Below, one piece after another: positions 24,421-33,512 of a stretch of DNA of 41,378 nt. The first letter of the stretch is position 1. Each line of letters begins with the position of its first letter. The stretch is taken from the NCBI GenBank assembly GCA_013153515.1, contig JAADEI010000037.1:1-41378 (forward strand), read 5' to 3'. Below the pieces are notes generated by a model. That model did not search any database, was not told the DNA's origin, and saw only the letters and a list, made by a program, of their open reading frames with translations. This stretch comes from Chlorobiota bacterium. Its GTDB lineage: Bacteria > Bacteroidota > Bacteroidia > JAADEI01. Made by a program: the position numbers and the translations under genes.

Positions 24421-27400
24421 CGCACAAGATTTATCACTCCTTGTTTAACTATTTCCCTGCCATCACTCAACCTGCCCCTGAAATAATATGTATACGCACC
24501 CTCTGGAGCCGGCTCCCCACTACCAGGCGACTCACCATACCACCGCTCCTCAGTGTCCTGACTGTGAAACATCAAACCCCCAAACCTATCATATATCCAC
24601 AACTCATACTCCACAAACCCATATCCCAACACCTTAACCCCATCATTCAACCCATCCCCATTCGGACTAAACGACCGCGGAACCCACACATCAGGCTCCC
24701 TAACATAAACCCACACACTATCATAGCCCTCACAACCATAAACATCTACACCCCGAACAACATACATAACACTACTATCTGGACTAACAACAGGATTAGA
24801 CACATGAACATTGTCTATCCCATAATCTGGACTCCACTCATACTCAGACGCCCCCGTCACCACCAACTCTAAACTCTCTCCCCTAGCTATCGTATCACCC
24901 CTCGGTACAATTTCCAACTCAGGTAACGGATGAACACGAACTACAACCTCATCCCTCGCCACTCCACACCTATATACACTCGTGTCCTCTATCTCTACCC
25001 AATACACAACACTACTATCAGGAAACGCTACTACCTCCATCCCTAAACTATCAGACAAACCATAAAACGGTCCCCACCTATAACGAACCGAATAATAAAA
25101 AGACGCTCGCAACACTACACTGTCCCCATAACACAAATCAACATCAGGACCAGCATCAACCACCAACGGCTCCCTCATATATACCACAACAGAATCTCTA
25201 CTCTCACATCCATTACTATCAATAACCACAACACTAAACACCGTCCTAGGCTCAACTGGATAACCTCTCGGATTAGCAACTCCAGTATCACTAACTAACA
25301 CAGCCGGACCCCATAAATAACTATACCCAGGAACCGAATCACCTCCTAACAAAACCCCCGTACCATAACATATCGTCGTGTCATCAGGACCAGCCTCCGC
25401 AACAGGCAAACCCCACACTACCACACTTCCAGAATCAGTAGACTCACAACCAGTCATAACATTCCTTATCGTCAAATAAACAGTAAACGTGTCTCCCCTA
25501 TTAAACACAACACCAGTTGGATTCTCATGGGGACTACTGGACGGAACAGCCGCCGAACCAAAATACCACTGATAAACCCATGAACCACCAGTAGTGCCAG
25601 TGTTAAAGAAATCAATAGGTTGCCCAGCACACACAGGACCAGTGGAGGTAAAAGAGACCACGGGGCTTGTATCTATTCTAATAAACTGGCTTGCCGTATC
25701 TGCACATCCGTTGGGATTAGTAACAATTAGTTGTATTTCTTGCCAACCTGTGTAAAGAAATGTAGTAGTGTCGTTTGTACCTGTTCCAGTGCTTGGCAAA
25801 GCATTTTCATATGACCACAGGAAGGCTACCCCTGGCATAGCGGAACCAGAGAATTCAACCGAAACGCTGTCATATTGGCAAGCCTGAACAGGAAAGAAAA
25901 AGTCTGCTTCGGGCTTATCCAGAACAGTGACCGTATCCACTGCAGTTCTGGAACAGTATTGGTCGCTAATGGTAAGAAGGATTCGTTTTTGTCCTGGGGA
26001 CGTCCAGATGATGGCTGATGGCACAGAATCAAAAGAAGTTCTGGGCGATGCATCAGCGCCAAAATCCCACGAATAGGTCCAGTTCCCGGTGCTACCAGTG
26101 TTTTGAAAGTCAACAGGTTCTTCTTCACAAACTGTATCGGTACTCATAATAAAAGAGGCATTAGGGGACTGGTGAACAACTACTGGAATGTTGACCTCTG
26201 TTAAGCAAGCAACATCGCTCACCCTCAGCCTCACCGATATGAACCCTGCACTATCAAACACAACACCTGAGGGGTTCAAAGAACTGTCAACAGAAGGAGT
26301 TGACCCAGAGCCCAAAAACCATTCATACCATAGAACATTAACCGTGTCACCAGTGTACAGGAAGTTAACGCTATCTATCTCTGTGCACACATAAGGCTCA
26401 GCAGTGGTAACATAACCCGCCTCAATTGGGCACAAACAACTAATAAACATGGAGTCTGGTACCATGGAAAGTGTTGTGTCCACGAATTGAAAAGGAGGGA
26501 CAGAGAATGGGGGGTTGACAGCACCAGTGAAGGAAATTTGCATCTCAACGGTGTCTAAAACACCCTCCGTTACATAACACCTATAGCTAACATTTCCGGG
26601 GGCAAAGTGTCCCACTATAGAACCCCCTCCAAGGGTGTAGTCATAAGAGGAACTAGATAGCCAAACACTTCCGTCTGAGGTGTCAACATCTACAACAGCT
26701 TCTGATTCTGTAGCTCCTGGCTTCCCAACGAAATAGAAACTGAAGTTGTTAAGGGCGGTGTCTGTCAACATAAGTGATGCATCCTCCTCAAAAGTGCGTT
26801 CTGCGGTGCCAGACAGCCACACAACCCCCTTTGAAACCTTCACATCAATCATTCTAGTGTTGGCAGCAGAGAATTGAAGTCCAATGGTTTTGATAACAGT
26901 TGTGTCCCGAGACCTTATCAAAACTTGGTCCACGGAGGAATTTCCAGCCATAAGAAAATAAAGGTCTCCGTATCTGGTGGGAGCTATCCTAACTACTGGG
27001 AACGGCGATAGATATGCTGTGTCTGGCACTCCATTTGTAGGATTCACATACAAGATAACATCACCAATGCTAATTATCAATTCGTTTTTCAAATAATTGA
27101 AGCCAAGTGCAGGAGTGTAGTACATTGCCGTAGCAACGGTGTAATTATAATGTCTTTGCCACAACAGTGTTCCATCTAACTTCAAAGCCGCCAGATACAC
27201 GGAGTCCCATCTATAATAATTAACGCCGGCAAGAAAGATGGTGTCTTGTTTGACATAGATGCTTTGAATGGTTGGTGAAGCACCGGGACCATAAACAGGG
27301 TCCTCTATTTTCTTAGCCCAAACGATATTTAAAGACGTGTCAACACGAACAATGAAGGAAGGAGACATCGTGGGGGCTCCGAGGGCAATTATCACTCCGC

Positions 27401-27686
27401 TGTCCGTCTTGGCTCCTGAAGTGAGTCTCATATCCCCAGGCAACGCAATAAAACCCGACCTCACCGGCTTGCCAACAGAATCAAGCAAAGTGAAAGAGAC
27501 CCTGCGACGCTGCATGTTTACCAACAACTGACGAGAGCCAAAATTGAAAATACCCGAAACAGACTCACTAACAGAACGAGACGACTCCTGAACAAAATGC
27601 AAAACAGAGCTCTGTCCAAACACAAAGCCGGTCCACAACCAAACAAAACCCATCAAAAACAACTCAAGTCTCAGAAATAACACCAT
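24417..27686 (-). CDS. T9SS type B sorting-domain protein with PKD domains
   Basis: I start this gene at the ATG at 27686 (1089 residues), because it gives a compact signal peptide (MVLFLRLELFLMGFVWLWTG, then FVFGQ); an ATG at 27737 would add 17 charged residues. The N-terminal ~400 residues look like a beta-propeller. Then come several PKD-type domains, recognisable by YSWDFGADASP, FLWSYENALPSTG and YQWYFGSAAVP, and two to three Ig-like repeats starting VDAGPDVDLCYGDSVVLRA. The last ~90 residues are the type B sorting domain: VPRSFSPNGDGLNDGVKVLG ... IYDRFGGLMFHS. The 3' 1.2 kb, from roughly 25640 down, has an unusual composition: its coding strand is almost free of C. It is coupled by a 4-base overlap to a PorP/SprF gene. 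Confidence 0.9.
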   Translation of the reverse strand: MVLFLRLELFLMGFVWLWTGFVFGQSSVLHFVQESSRSVSESVSGIFNFGSRQLLVNMQRRRVSFTLLDSVGKPVRSGFIALPGDMRLTSGAKTDSGVIIALGAPTMSPSFIVRVDTSLNIVWAKKIEDPVYGPGASPTIQSIYVKQDTIFLAGVNYYRWDSVYLAALKLDGTLLWQRHYNYTVATAMYYTPALGFNYLKNELIISIGDVILYVNPTNGVPDTAYLSPFPVVRIAPTRYGDLYFLMAGNSSVDQVLIRSRDTTVIKTIGLQFSAANTRMIDVKVSKGVVWLSGTAERTFEEDASLMLTDTALNNFSFYFVGKPGATESEAVVDVDTSDGSVWLSSSSYDYTLGGGSIVGHFAPGNVSYRCYVTEGVLDTVEMQISFTGAVNPPFSVPPFQFVDTTLSMVPDSMFISCLCPIEAGYVTTAEPYVCTEIDSVNFLYTGDTVNVLWYEWFLGSGSTPSVDSSLNPSGVVFDSAGFISVRLRVSDVACLTEVNIPVVVHQSPNASFIMSTDTVCEEEPVDFQNTGSTGNWTYSWDFGADASPRTSFDSVPSAIIWTSPGQKRILLTISDQYCSRTAVDTVTVLDKPEADFFFPVQACQYDSVSVEFSGSAMPGVAFLWSYENALPSTGTGTNDTTTFLYTGWQEIQLIVTNPNGCADTASQFIRIDTSPVVSFTSTGPVCAGQPIDFFNTGTTGGSWVYQWYFGSAAVPSSSPHENPTGVVFNRGDTFTVYLTIRNVMTGCESTDSGSVVVWGLPVAEAGPDDTTICYGTGVLLGGDSVPGYSYLWGPAVLVSDTGVANPRGYPVEPRTVFSVVVIDSNGCESRDSVVVYMREPLVVDAGPDVDLCYGDSVVLRASFYYSVRYRWGPFYGLSDSLGMEVVAFPDSSVVYWVEIEDTSVYRCGVARDEVVVRVHPLPELEIVPRGDTIARGESLELVVTGASEYEWSPDYGIDNVHVSNPVVSPDSSVMYVVRGVDVYGCEGYDSVWVYVREPDVWVPRSFSPNGDGLNDGVKVLGYGFVEYELWIYDRFGGLMFHSQDTEERWYGESPGSGEPAPEGAYTYYFRGRLSDGREIVKQGVINLVR
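24567..24663 (-). other. 97-base stretch without C on the coding strand
   Basis: Within the sorting-domain part of the large cargo gene, the plus strand has no G at all for 97 bases, so the coding strand has no C. Neighbouring sequence up to about 25.6 kb is similarly G-poor on the plus strand, while the 5' two thirds of the same gene has ordinary composition. Confidence 0.85.
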
Positions 27687-27824
27687 ACCAGATTTATCCC
27701 TCTTCCCTTTAATTAATAAAAGTATGGAAAATTTCAAATATGAACAAATGGTTTGAATTAAGCCTAAACCAATGTGCCTCTAAAACCTTTTCTTATTTGT
27801 ACTTCTTATCATATTAATGCCCCG
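27687..27824. other. 138-base intergenic region, no gene
   Basis: This gap lies between the 173-residue protein gene and the large cargo gene, both on the minus strand. It is AT-rich. On the minus strand a CATATTTG box near 27742 is one mismatch from TAnnTTTG without a matching -33 element. I see no RNA gene or clear terminator. Confidence 0.35.
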
Positions 27825-28346
27825 CTAAAATTTACTCAATGATTCTTCCGAAGTAGATTCGGGGCAAGTAAACCTTCTTCTAACTACACTCTCTATTAAC
27901 AATGCTTTTAACAGCTTAGCCTGTTTCCACACTCTACTTATATATATTGGCTTAGACCGTGGCGTGAAATATCCCGCTTTCTCACGCCATTCGCTTCCCC
28001 TCTCCCGTTCCCCCCAAAGAAAGTTCAAACGCCACAAATGAGCCTCCTTAATCAAATCATGATAAAAAGCAAAAAACGAATAATATCGTTTCACTTTGTT
28101 CTGCAGGTATTCAAAAGCCTGCCGCCTTAATTGTCTTTTCTGCCTATCTGTCAATCTCTTCTCTTCAAGCCATTTGTTTTCATATTGAGAGACAGTGCTC
28201 ACATCTGGTTCAAGGTCTAATAGCATGGAAACATAAGAAGCAAACAAGTCTGACTTTTGCTTTGATTTAAGTTCTGCATATATCTGATCCCTCAGATGGT
28301 TTGTCATAACAGGTAAGAGAAAGAATACTTTTGGGACCCGAGCCAT
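27825..28346 (-). CDS. Hypothetical protein, basic and helical
   Basis: I do not recognise this 173-residue protein. It is rich in Lys, Arg, Glu and aromatic residues, with predicted long helices (LEEKRLTDRQKRQLRRQAFEY, then LQNKVKRYYSFFAFYHDL) and no convincing signal peptide or membrane segment; the short hydrophobic stretch VFFLLPV near the start could be avoided by starting at Met14 (28307). A single cysteine sits near the C-terminus, which ends in an acidic/serine tail. It follows the SPFH gene by 10 bases and is the last gene of the long minus-strand run, so it is probably transcribed with it. It could be a small nucleic-acid or membrane-surface binding protein, but nothing proves this. 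Confidence 0.6.
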   Translation of the reverse strand: MARVPKVFFLLPVMTNHLRDQIYAELKSKQKSDLFASYVSMLLDLEPDVSTVSQYENKWLEEKRLTDRQKRQLRRQAFEYLQNKVKRYYSFFAFYHDLIKEAHLWRLNFLWGERERGSEWREKAGYFTPRSKPIYISRVWKQAKLLKALLIESVVRRRFTCPESTSEESLSKF

Positions 28347-28356
28347 GAGAATCTGA

Positions 28357-29196
28357 TTACTTATCTGTATTAACTATAATCGGCAAACCTGATTTGTCTC
28401 CAAGAATAACGAATTTTGAATTGGGCGATTCGGCAAGTTTATTAACCGTCTCAAGGGCTTTCCATTTGAGATAGCGGTCGTCTATACCTTCACTGACTAT
28501 TCTCTGGAAGTCGGCTATTCCCTGTGCTTCAATGCGTTTCCGCTCCGCCTCCCTCCTCTCTTTCTCAAGGACATATTTCATTCTTTCTGCCTCTTGCTCG
28601 GCAGCCAACTTGTTGTTTATTGCTTCTTCAACCATCTTGGGAAGTCTGATTGCCCTGAGAAGAACTTTTTCAACGACAATGCCTCGTTTCAGCAAAACCT
28701 CCTCCATTTCCTTGTGGATAGCCTCTGCGATGACGTCCCTGCCGGAAGTGTATAGTGCTTTGGCTTCGTAGTTAACAGTAACGTTTCTGATAGCCGACCG
28801 GAACACAGGGATAACAAGGACCTCAACATAGTTCTCCCCAACTGTTTTATACACCTCACTGGCTTTGTCCGGCGACAGATGGAACAGCAGGCTAACGTCC
28901 AGCCCAACGGTAAGCCCTTCCTTACTGGGCACGTCAGCACTTTGCGTAACCTGTTGAGTCCGAACACTCATTATATGAGCCCGTTTCAAGGGATTGATTA
29001 TATGCAATCCTTCAGGTAGTTCCTCAGGGTCAACCTTTCCAAAGAGAGTCAGGACAGCGACGTGCCCGGCGGGAACAACCAGAATAGGCGAAAATCGGAA
29101 AATTATTAACGTCAAAACGATCACTATTAAAGGAATAAATAACCATTTGGTTACTTTCCAACCCCCAGCACCCCTTCCAAATTGACCATTCATCAC
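28357..29196 (-). CDS. Prohibitin-like SPFH/band 7 membrane protein
   Basis: This 279-residue protein has one N-terminal transmembrane segment (about 17-38, WLFIPLIVIVLTLIIF) and then an SPFH domain: VVPAGHVAVLTLFGKVDPEE, GLHIINPL, VPSKEGLTVGLDVSLLFHL and VEVLVIPVFRSAIRNV. A charged coiled-coil region (about 200-245, AAEQEAERMKYVLEKERREA) follows, with a short C-terminal part ending FVILGDKSGLPIIV. This is the prohibitin arrangement; such proteins form ring scaffolds in membranes and can regulate the FtsH protease. No ftsH gene is nearby. It lies 37 bases after dapD and 10 bases before the small hypothetical gene. Confidence 0.9.
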   Translation of the reverse strand: MMNGQFGRGAGGWKVTKWLFIPLIVIVLTLIIFRFSPILVVPAGHVAVLTLFGKVDPEELPEGLHIINPLKRAHIMSVRTQQVTQSADVPSKEGLTVGLDVSLLFHLSPDKASEVYKTVGENYVEVLVIPVFRSAIRNVTVNYEAKALYTSGRDVIAEAIHKEMEEVLLKRGIVVEKVLLRAIRLPKMVEEAINNKLAAEQEAERMKYVLEKERREAERKRIEAQGIADFQRIVSEGIDDRYLKWKALETVNKLAESPNSKFVILGDKSGLPIIVNTDK

Positions 29197-29233
29197 TGTC
29201 TGATTTTAACTTTCCCAAATTAGTAAATATCAA

Positions 29234-30061
29234 TCAAACTGGCACATTAAATTTACGCAATGCCTCATTAAGCGACACTTTCTTGTCTGTGCTTTCAGTT
29301 CTTTTACCAATTATCAACGCACACGGAACATTATATTCCCCAGCGGGAAATTTTTTAGTGTATGACCCCGGAATGACTACGCTACGTGCCGGAACCCTCC
29401 CCTTATATTCCACCGGTTCATCCCCTGTTACGTCAATAATTTTTGTTGAAGCCGTGATTACGACCCCTGCACCCAGAACAGCCTCCTCTTCAATAATAAC
29501 ACCCTCAACAATTATGCACCTTGACCCAATGAAGGCATTATCCTCAATGATGACGGGTTGAGCCTGTGGCGGCTCCAACACACCCCCTATCCCAACTCCC
29601 CCGCTAATATGCACGTTTTTACCGACCTGAGCACACGACCCCACCGTCGCCCACGTGTCAACCATCGTTCCCGAATCCACATAAGCACCAATGTTTATGT
29701 ATGATGGCATAATGACGCATCCCGGTGCCACATAGGAACCATACCGAATGGTTGCCGGCGGAACAACTCGCACACCCAACGAACTGAATCCCCTTTTAAC
29801 AGGGATTTTGTCAAAATACTCAAACATTCCACTAATCATATTGCGTGGTTCCCGCATCAGGAAATAAAGCAGAATAGCCTTTTTTATCCACTCATGGGTC
29901 ACCCACTCGCCACCTATCTTCTCGGCAACCCGAATAACGCCACCATCTAACATAGCAATCACTTCACCAACAACCTTTCTGACCTCTTGGGATTCCAGCA
30001 ACTCCCTGTTCTCCCACGCCTCCTCAATCACTGTTCTCAGTGCTTCCGTCTTTTCCTGCAT
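29234..30061 (-). CDS. dapD: 2,3,4,5-tetrahydropyridine-2,6-dicarboxylate N-succinyltransferase
   Basis: This 275-residue enzyme transfers a succinyl group from succinyl-CoA to tetrahydrodipicolinate in lysine/diaminopimelate synthesis. The helical N-terminus carries VIEEAWENRELL; then left-handed beta-helix hexapeptides follow, with the DapD signature PSYINIGAYVDSGTMVDTWA, VGSCAQVGKNVHISGGVGIG and GGVLEPPQAQPVIIEDNAFI. The C-terminal cap has PCALIIGKRTESTD. The start ATG lies 38 bases inside the 3' end of rarA. Diaminopimelate feeds peptidoglycan, matching the envelope genes upstream, while lat in the same window degrades lysine. Confidence 0.95.
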   Translation of the reverse strand: MQEKTEALRTVIEEAWENRELLESQEVRKVVGEVIAMLDGGVIRVAEKIGGEWVTHEWIKKAILLYFLMREPRNMISGMFEYFDKIPVKRGFSSLGVRVVPPATIRYGSYVAPGCVIMPSYINIGAYVDSGTMVDTWATVGSCAQVGKNVHISGGVGIGGVLEPPQAQPVIIEDNAFIGSRCIIVEGVIIEEEAVLGAGVVITASTKIIDVTGDEPVEYKGRVPARSVVIPGSYTKKFPAGEYNVPCALIIGKRTESTDKKVSLNEALRKFNVPV

Positions 30062-31355
30062 TGCCTTTGGATTTGATGCGCTCCCAGAATTTAGTGATTT
30101 CCTGCTCCCATTTATTGTCGGCAGGAAAATAAAATTTCACACCTTTTAGTTTTTCGGGAAGATACTCCTGTTCAATCCAATGGTTTGGGAAATCATGCGG
30201 GTATTTATAACCCTTGCCATAGCCCATCTTTCTCATAAGCGAAGATACTGGATTGCGTATGTGCAAAGGCGGTTCCACAGCCCCTTCCTCCCGAATGTGT
30301 TTCAAAGCATTTTTCAACGCCCTGTATGATGAATTGCTTTTAGGACACAAAGCAAGATAAACAGTAATCTCGGCAAGGATAATGCTTGCCTCGGGATAGC
30401 CGATATTACTAACTGCGGTTAATCCAGCGGTTGCAACGGTCAACGCCTGCGGTTCAGCAAGTCCAATGTCCTCAGCGGCAGCAATCACCAACCGTCGGGC
30501 TATATAAACAGGGTCTTCTCCCATCTCTATTAATTGAGCAAGGTAATATATGGCGGCGTCTGGGTCGCTACCACGAATGGACTTAATCATCGCAGAAACC
30601 AAGTCATATTTAAGGTCCACGTTCTTGCCATAATACCTGCGGTTTGTGGACAGGGTTTTATATATCTCCTCACCGGAAAGTGTTATTTCCTGACCGTTCT
30701 TTCCATAGATTTTAACCAACGTTTCAAGACTATTCAGCAGGGCACGGGCGTCGCCATCGGCAAGTGAAATAAGGGTCTGGATTGCATCTTCTGTCAAATT
30801 AATTTTTAGTTTCCTTTCTGTTTCCAAGTGTTTCAACGCTTTTTCCAGAATCGTTTTCAGGTCATCTGGCGAAAGCGGTTCCAGTTTAAATACAAGACAT
30901 CTTGATAACAGAGGACTGGTTATAGTGAAAGATGGGTTTTCTGTTGTTGCACCGATTAGAATAATCCTGCCTTCTTCAAGTGGTTTAAGCAGTGCGTCCT
31001 GTTGTGATTTTGAAAACCTGTGTATCTCATCAAGGAATAAAACCACTTTGCCCCTTGACACAATTTGTCTCACGTCTTTCACAGAATGTTCGGCAGCACT
31101 AAGGGAAACAAATGACAGTCCGGATAGTTTACCGATTATTCTTGCAAGAGTGGTTTTTCCTGTTCCCGGCGGTCCCCATAAAATCATTGAAGACAGGTTG
31201 CCTGACTCAACCATTCTTCTGATAGGACCACCTTCACCTACAAGATGGCTCTGACCCACATAGTCTTCAAACGAAGTGGGTCTCAGTGCTTCGGCAAGTG
31301 GCACATCCCCGGAACCAGAATCCTCAGTCTTAAATAGTGTTTGCATCACTGACAA
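30024..31355 (-). CDS. rarA: Replication-associated recombination protein A (AAA+ ATPase)
   Basis: This 443-residue AAA+ protein of the RarA/MgsA/WRNIP1 family acts at stalled replication forks. It has the N-terminal LAEALRPTSFEDYVGQSHL, Walker A GPPGTGKTT, Walker B VVLFLDEIHRFS, sensor 1 IGATTENPSF and the arginine finger region LLSRCLVFKLEPL. The C-terminal tetramerisation part includes GSDPDAAIYYLAQLIEMGED, ARRLVIAAAEDIGLA and PPLHIRNPVSSLMRKMGYGK, all standard for the family. Its start overlaps the upstream lipoprotein gene by 10 bases and its end overlaps dapD by 38 bases. Confidence 0.96.
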   Translation of the reverse strand: MSVMQTLFKTEDSGSGDVPLAEALRPTSFEDYVGQSHLVGEGGPIRRMVESGNLSSMILWGPPGTGKTTLARIIGKLSGLSFVSLSAAEHSVKDVRQIVSRGKVVLFLDEIHRFSKSQQDALLKPLEEGRIILIGATTENPSFTITSPLLSRCLVFKLEPLSPDDLKTILEKALKHLETERKLKINLTEDAIQTLISLADGDARALLNSLETLVKIYGKNGQEITLSGEEIYKTLSTNRRYYGKNVDLKYDLVSAMIKSIRGSDPDAAIYYLAQLIEMGEDPVYIARRLVIAAAEDIGLAEPQALTVATAGLTAVSNIGYPEASIILAEITVYLALCPKSNSSYRALKNALKHIREEGAVEPPLHIRNPVSSLMRKMGYGKGYKYPHDFPNHWIEQEYLPEKLKGVKFYFPADNKWEQEITKFWERIKSKGNAGKDGSTENSD

Positions 31356-32386
31356 TATGGGAAGGCAGGATGGTCCTTACTGGGTTGAAACTTCAAATGA
31401 CGGGTAAAATCGCTACAGGCAAGAGAATCCAGAGATTCAGCATCTAACCTATATTCCAGCAATTTATAAGAATTTCTGGCGACGACAACTCCCATGCCTC
31501 CTCTAACATTAGTCCATTGTGGCAGGACCTGTCCGGAAGCCAACGAAGACACCAGAGCCCTTTGACTTAGCCTGTAATAATAAAACTCTGGACCTATTGC
31601 ATATATCAAAAAGGACACTCTGTCCAAACGCCTCCTATCAACCTCCGGCGATGGTTCAGGTAATCCAGCCCCTATCCTCCCTAACACCTCATTTAAGGGA
31701 ATCTCAGCGATGACCTGTCCAGAACCCATAACTCTGCTTGGTTTCCACAAATCTGCCAATTCAACAGTGTCTTCCCGTGGGACCCACTGCCCATTGATTA
31801 GTTCTTCATACTTCAATATGATTTGGAATGCGTATTCATTAGCCCCCGGAACTTCATAAAAGAGAATACGTTGTCCTTTGAAGAAGGTAACCCAAGACAC
31901 GGGAACGGTAGTATCAAAAGGCGATGGGTAAATAACTCTCCAGGACCCCACTGGCTCAGGCGACACATAAGCCTTTTCCTTTTCATCTCTATACACCCTA
32001 ACAGTAAAAGACTCCCCTTCCCTTAATCTGGCACGGGCTCTATAAACAATCCGATAGGGCAAACCCATAATGGAATCATCAAGCGTGTCAGGGAAAGCCT
32101 GCCACCGATTGCCCCCTTGTTCTAAATACACTATTGTTCCAACGGGAAACAGGTCTGTTGCCCCGGCATAAGAACCGTCTTCCCCAAGAACAGACTTGAA
32201 AACCATTATGTCGTGGATTGTGTCCCGATAGTCAATAATGGCATAGACTATTGTTGTGTCTGCCGGCTCTCCTATCAAATCAACTGTAGGTTTCCGACAA
32301 CCGAACACTATTGTTAAAACAAGGACTATAATAAACGCTATCTTCTTAGCCACTGCTCTGGATTTTGAGTTTTTGTTCCCTTCCAT
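31346..32386 (-). CDS. Lipoprotein, DUF4249-like
   Basis: This 346-residue protein has a lipoprotein signal (FIIVLVLTIVFGCRKP, Cys30). The mature part is beta-rich and resembles DUF4249-type envelope lipoproteins of Bacteroidota: an early PADTTIVYAIIDYRDTIHDI, a central YEVPGANEYAFQIILKYEEL and a late QWTNVRGGMGVVVARNSYKL. The function is unknown. The ATG at 32386 gives a 49-base overlap with the EnvC-like gene; an in-frame GTG at 32353 would give a compact signal (MAKKIAFIIVLV) with only 16 bases of overlap and is a reasonable alternative. The family call is tentative, the lipoprotein call firmer. Confidence 0.7.
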   Translation of the reverse strand: MEGNKNSKSRAVAKKIAFIIVLVLTIVFGCRKPTVDLIGEPADTTIVYAIIDYRDTIHDIMVFKSVLGEDGSYAGATDLFPVGTIVYLEQGGNRWQAFPDTLDDSIMGLPYRIVYRARARLREGESFTVRVYRDEKEKAYVSPEPVGSWRVIYPSPFDTTVPVSWVTFFKGQRILFYEVPGANEYAFQIILKYEELINGQWVPREDTVELADLWKPSRVMGSGQVIAEIPLNEVLGRIGAGLPEPSPEVDRRRLDRVSFLIYAIGPEFYYYRLSQRALVSSLASGQVLPQWTNVRGGMGVVVARNSYKLLEYRLDAESLDSLACSDFTRHLKFQPSKDHPAFPYCQ

Positions 32387-33507
32387 ATTTCAAAGTGTAA
32401 TTTTCCCACTGAACCATCACTGGAAACTTTCCCAATGACTGTTCCCTGCTTAACCTTGTCCCCACTTTTGACATAAACAACGTCTAAATTAGAATACACT
32501 GTGTAATAGTCTTTGCCATGCTTGATTAAAACTGCTTTCTTAAACATTGGACTAAACAGCACATTCACTACTTCTCCATCAAACACAGCCTTCACTTCCT
32601 CGCCAGCATTGGTCTGAATATCTATTCCATTGTTCTTGACAGTTACGTTCTTAAGTACTGGATGCCTGTGCGTGCCATATTTTCCAACAATTATCCCTTT
32701 CACGGGCCATGGCAGTTTACCTCGCATAGAAGCAAACGCTCCTCCTGTGGCAGCAGCCCTCTTCCTTTCCATCTCCCTCCTAATGGCTTCCTCAATGGCT
32801 TTCCGCAACTTCTTCTCAGCAGCCTGTTTCCTCCTCAACTCTTCCCTTAACTGCTGTTCCTTCCGCTTTAATCTCTCTATGAGTCGTTCTTTTTCCTGCA
32901 TCTCTTTCTCATATTGATATTTCTGCATTTCTAAAACTTTGAGAAGAGAATCCTTTTCAAGGCGTTGTTTATATAAGTTTTGTGTCTCTGCTTCAATGAC
33001 CTGTTGGGTTATCCTGATTGCCTCCGCTTGCTCCTTTCTATACAAAGCCATATAGTCCATGTATCGCAACCTCAAAAACAATTCATTAAACGATTTAGCA
33101 TTCAACAAAAACAATAAGTCTGACTTGGACAGATATTGCCTATATGCACTGCGAAGCAATTCAGCATATTCCCTTTTAAGGCGTTCAAGGTCCCTTGATA
33201 ATGCTTGAATCAATTCATTTTGCTCTGTAATTTGGCTATCCAGCAAGGCAATTTCTTGCATAACAATACTGATGAGTTCCTCCCTGCTCTTAATTTGATG
33301 CTTCAAAGTGGTCAGTTCAGCAAGGGATTCCTTTTTTGATGATCTGATTCGTTCCAATTGTTTCTTGGTTCGTGATATTTCTCTCAGAAGTTTTTCCCTT
33401 CTCTTTTTCAATTCAGCACTTGATTGTCCGTGAACAACCCCACCAAGCACCAGCCCAGCGGTAGCGACCATCAGCCATATAACCGTTTTAAGCCGACCCT
33501 TTCCCAT
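32338..33507 (-). CDS. Murein hydrolase activator, EnvC-like (coiled coil plus degenerate M23 domain)
   Basis: This 389-residue exported protein has a signal peptide (to about residue 28, GVVHGQ), a long coiled coil from about 30 to 250 (dense in Lys, Arg, Glu, for example SAELKKRREKLLREISRTKK), and a C-terminal LytM/M23 domain (about 265-389: LPWPVKGIIVGKYGTHRHPV). Two of the four usual M23 residues are replaced: the first histidine of HxxxD is Asn (NNGID) and the first histidine of HxH is Lys (KLHFEIW). As with E. coli EnvC, it would then activate amidases and not cut itself. Possible partners are the SPOR amidase at 13569 and FtsX at 39705. It follows the DUF4292 gene by 5 bases. Confidence 0.88.
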   Translation of the reverse strand: MGKGRLKTVIWLMVATAGLVLGGVVHGQSSAELKKRREKLLREISRTKKQLERIRSSKKESLAELTTLKHQIKSREELISIVMQEIALLDSQITEQNELIQALSRDLERLKREYAELLRSAYRQYLSKSDLLFLLNAKSFNELFLRLRYMDYMALYRKEQAEAIRITQQVIEAETQNLYKQRLEKDSLLKVLEMQKYQYEKEMQEKERLIERLKRKEQQLREELRRKQAAEKKLRKAIEEAIRREMERKRAAATGGAFASMRGKLPWPVKGIIVGKYGTHRHPVLKNVTVKNNGIDIQTNAGEEVKAVFDGEVVNVLFSPMFKKAVLIKHGKDYYTVYSNLDVVYVKSGDKVKQGTVIGKVSSDGSVGKLHFEIWKGTKTQNPEQWLRR

Positions 33508-33512
33508 ACCAG

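Noticed and set aside
24330-24872. Plus-strand open frame of 180 codons opposite the PorP/SprF and cargo genes
   Set aside because: It is antisense to two well-supported genes and stays open only because the plus strand is G-poor here, so that few stop codons form. Its composition is biased and it has no domain or start context.
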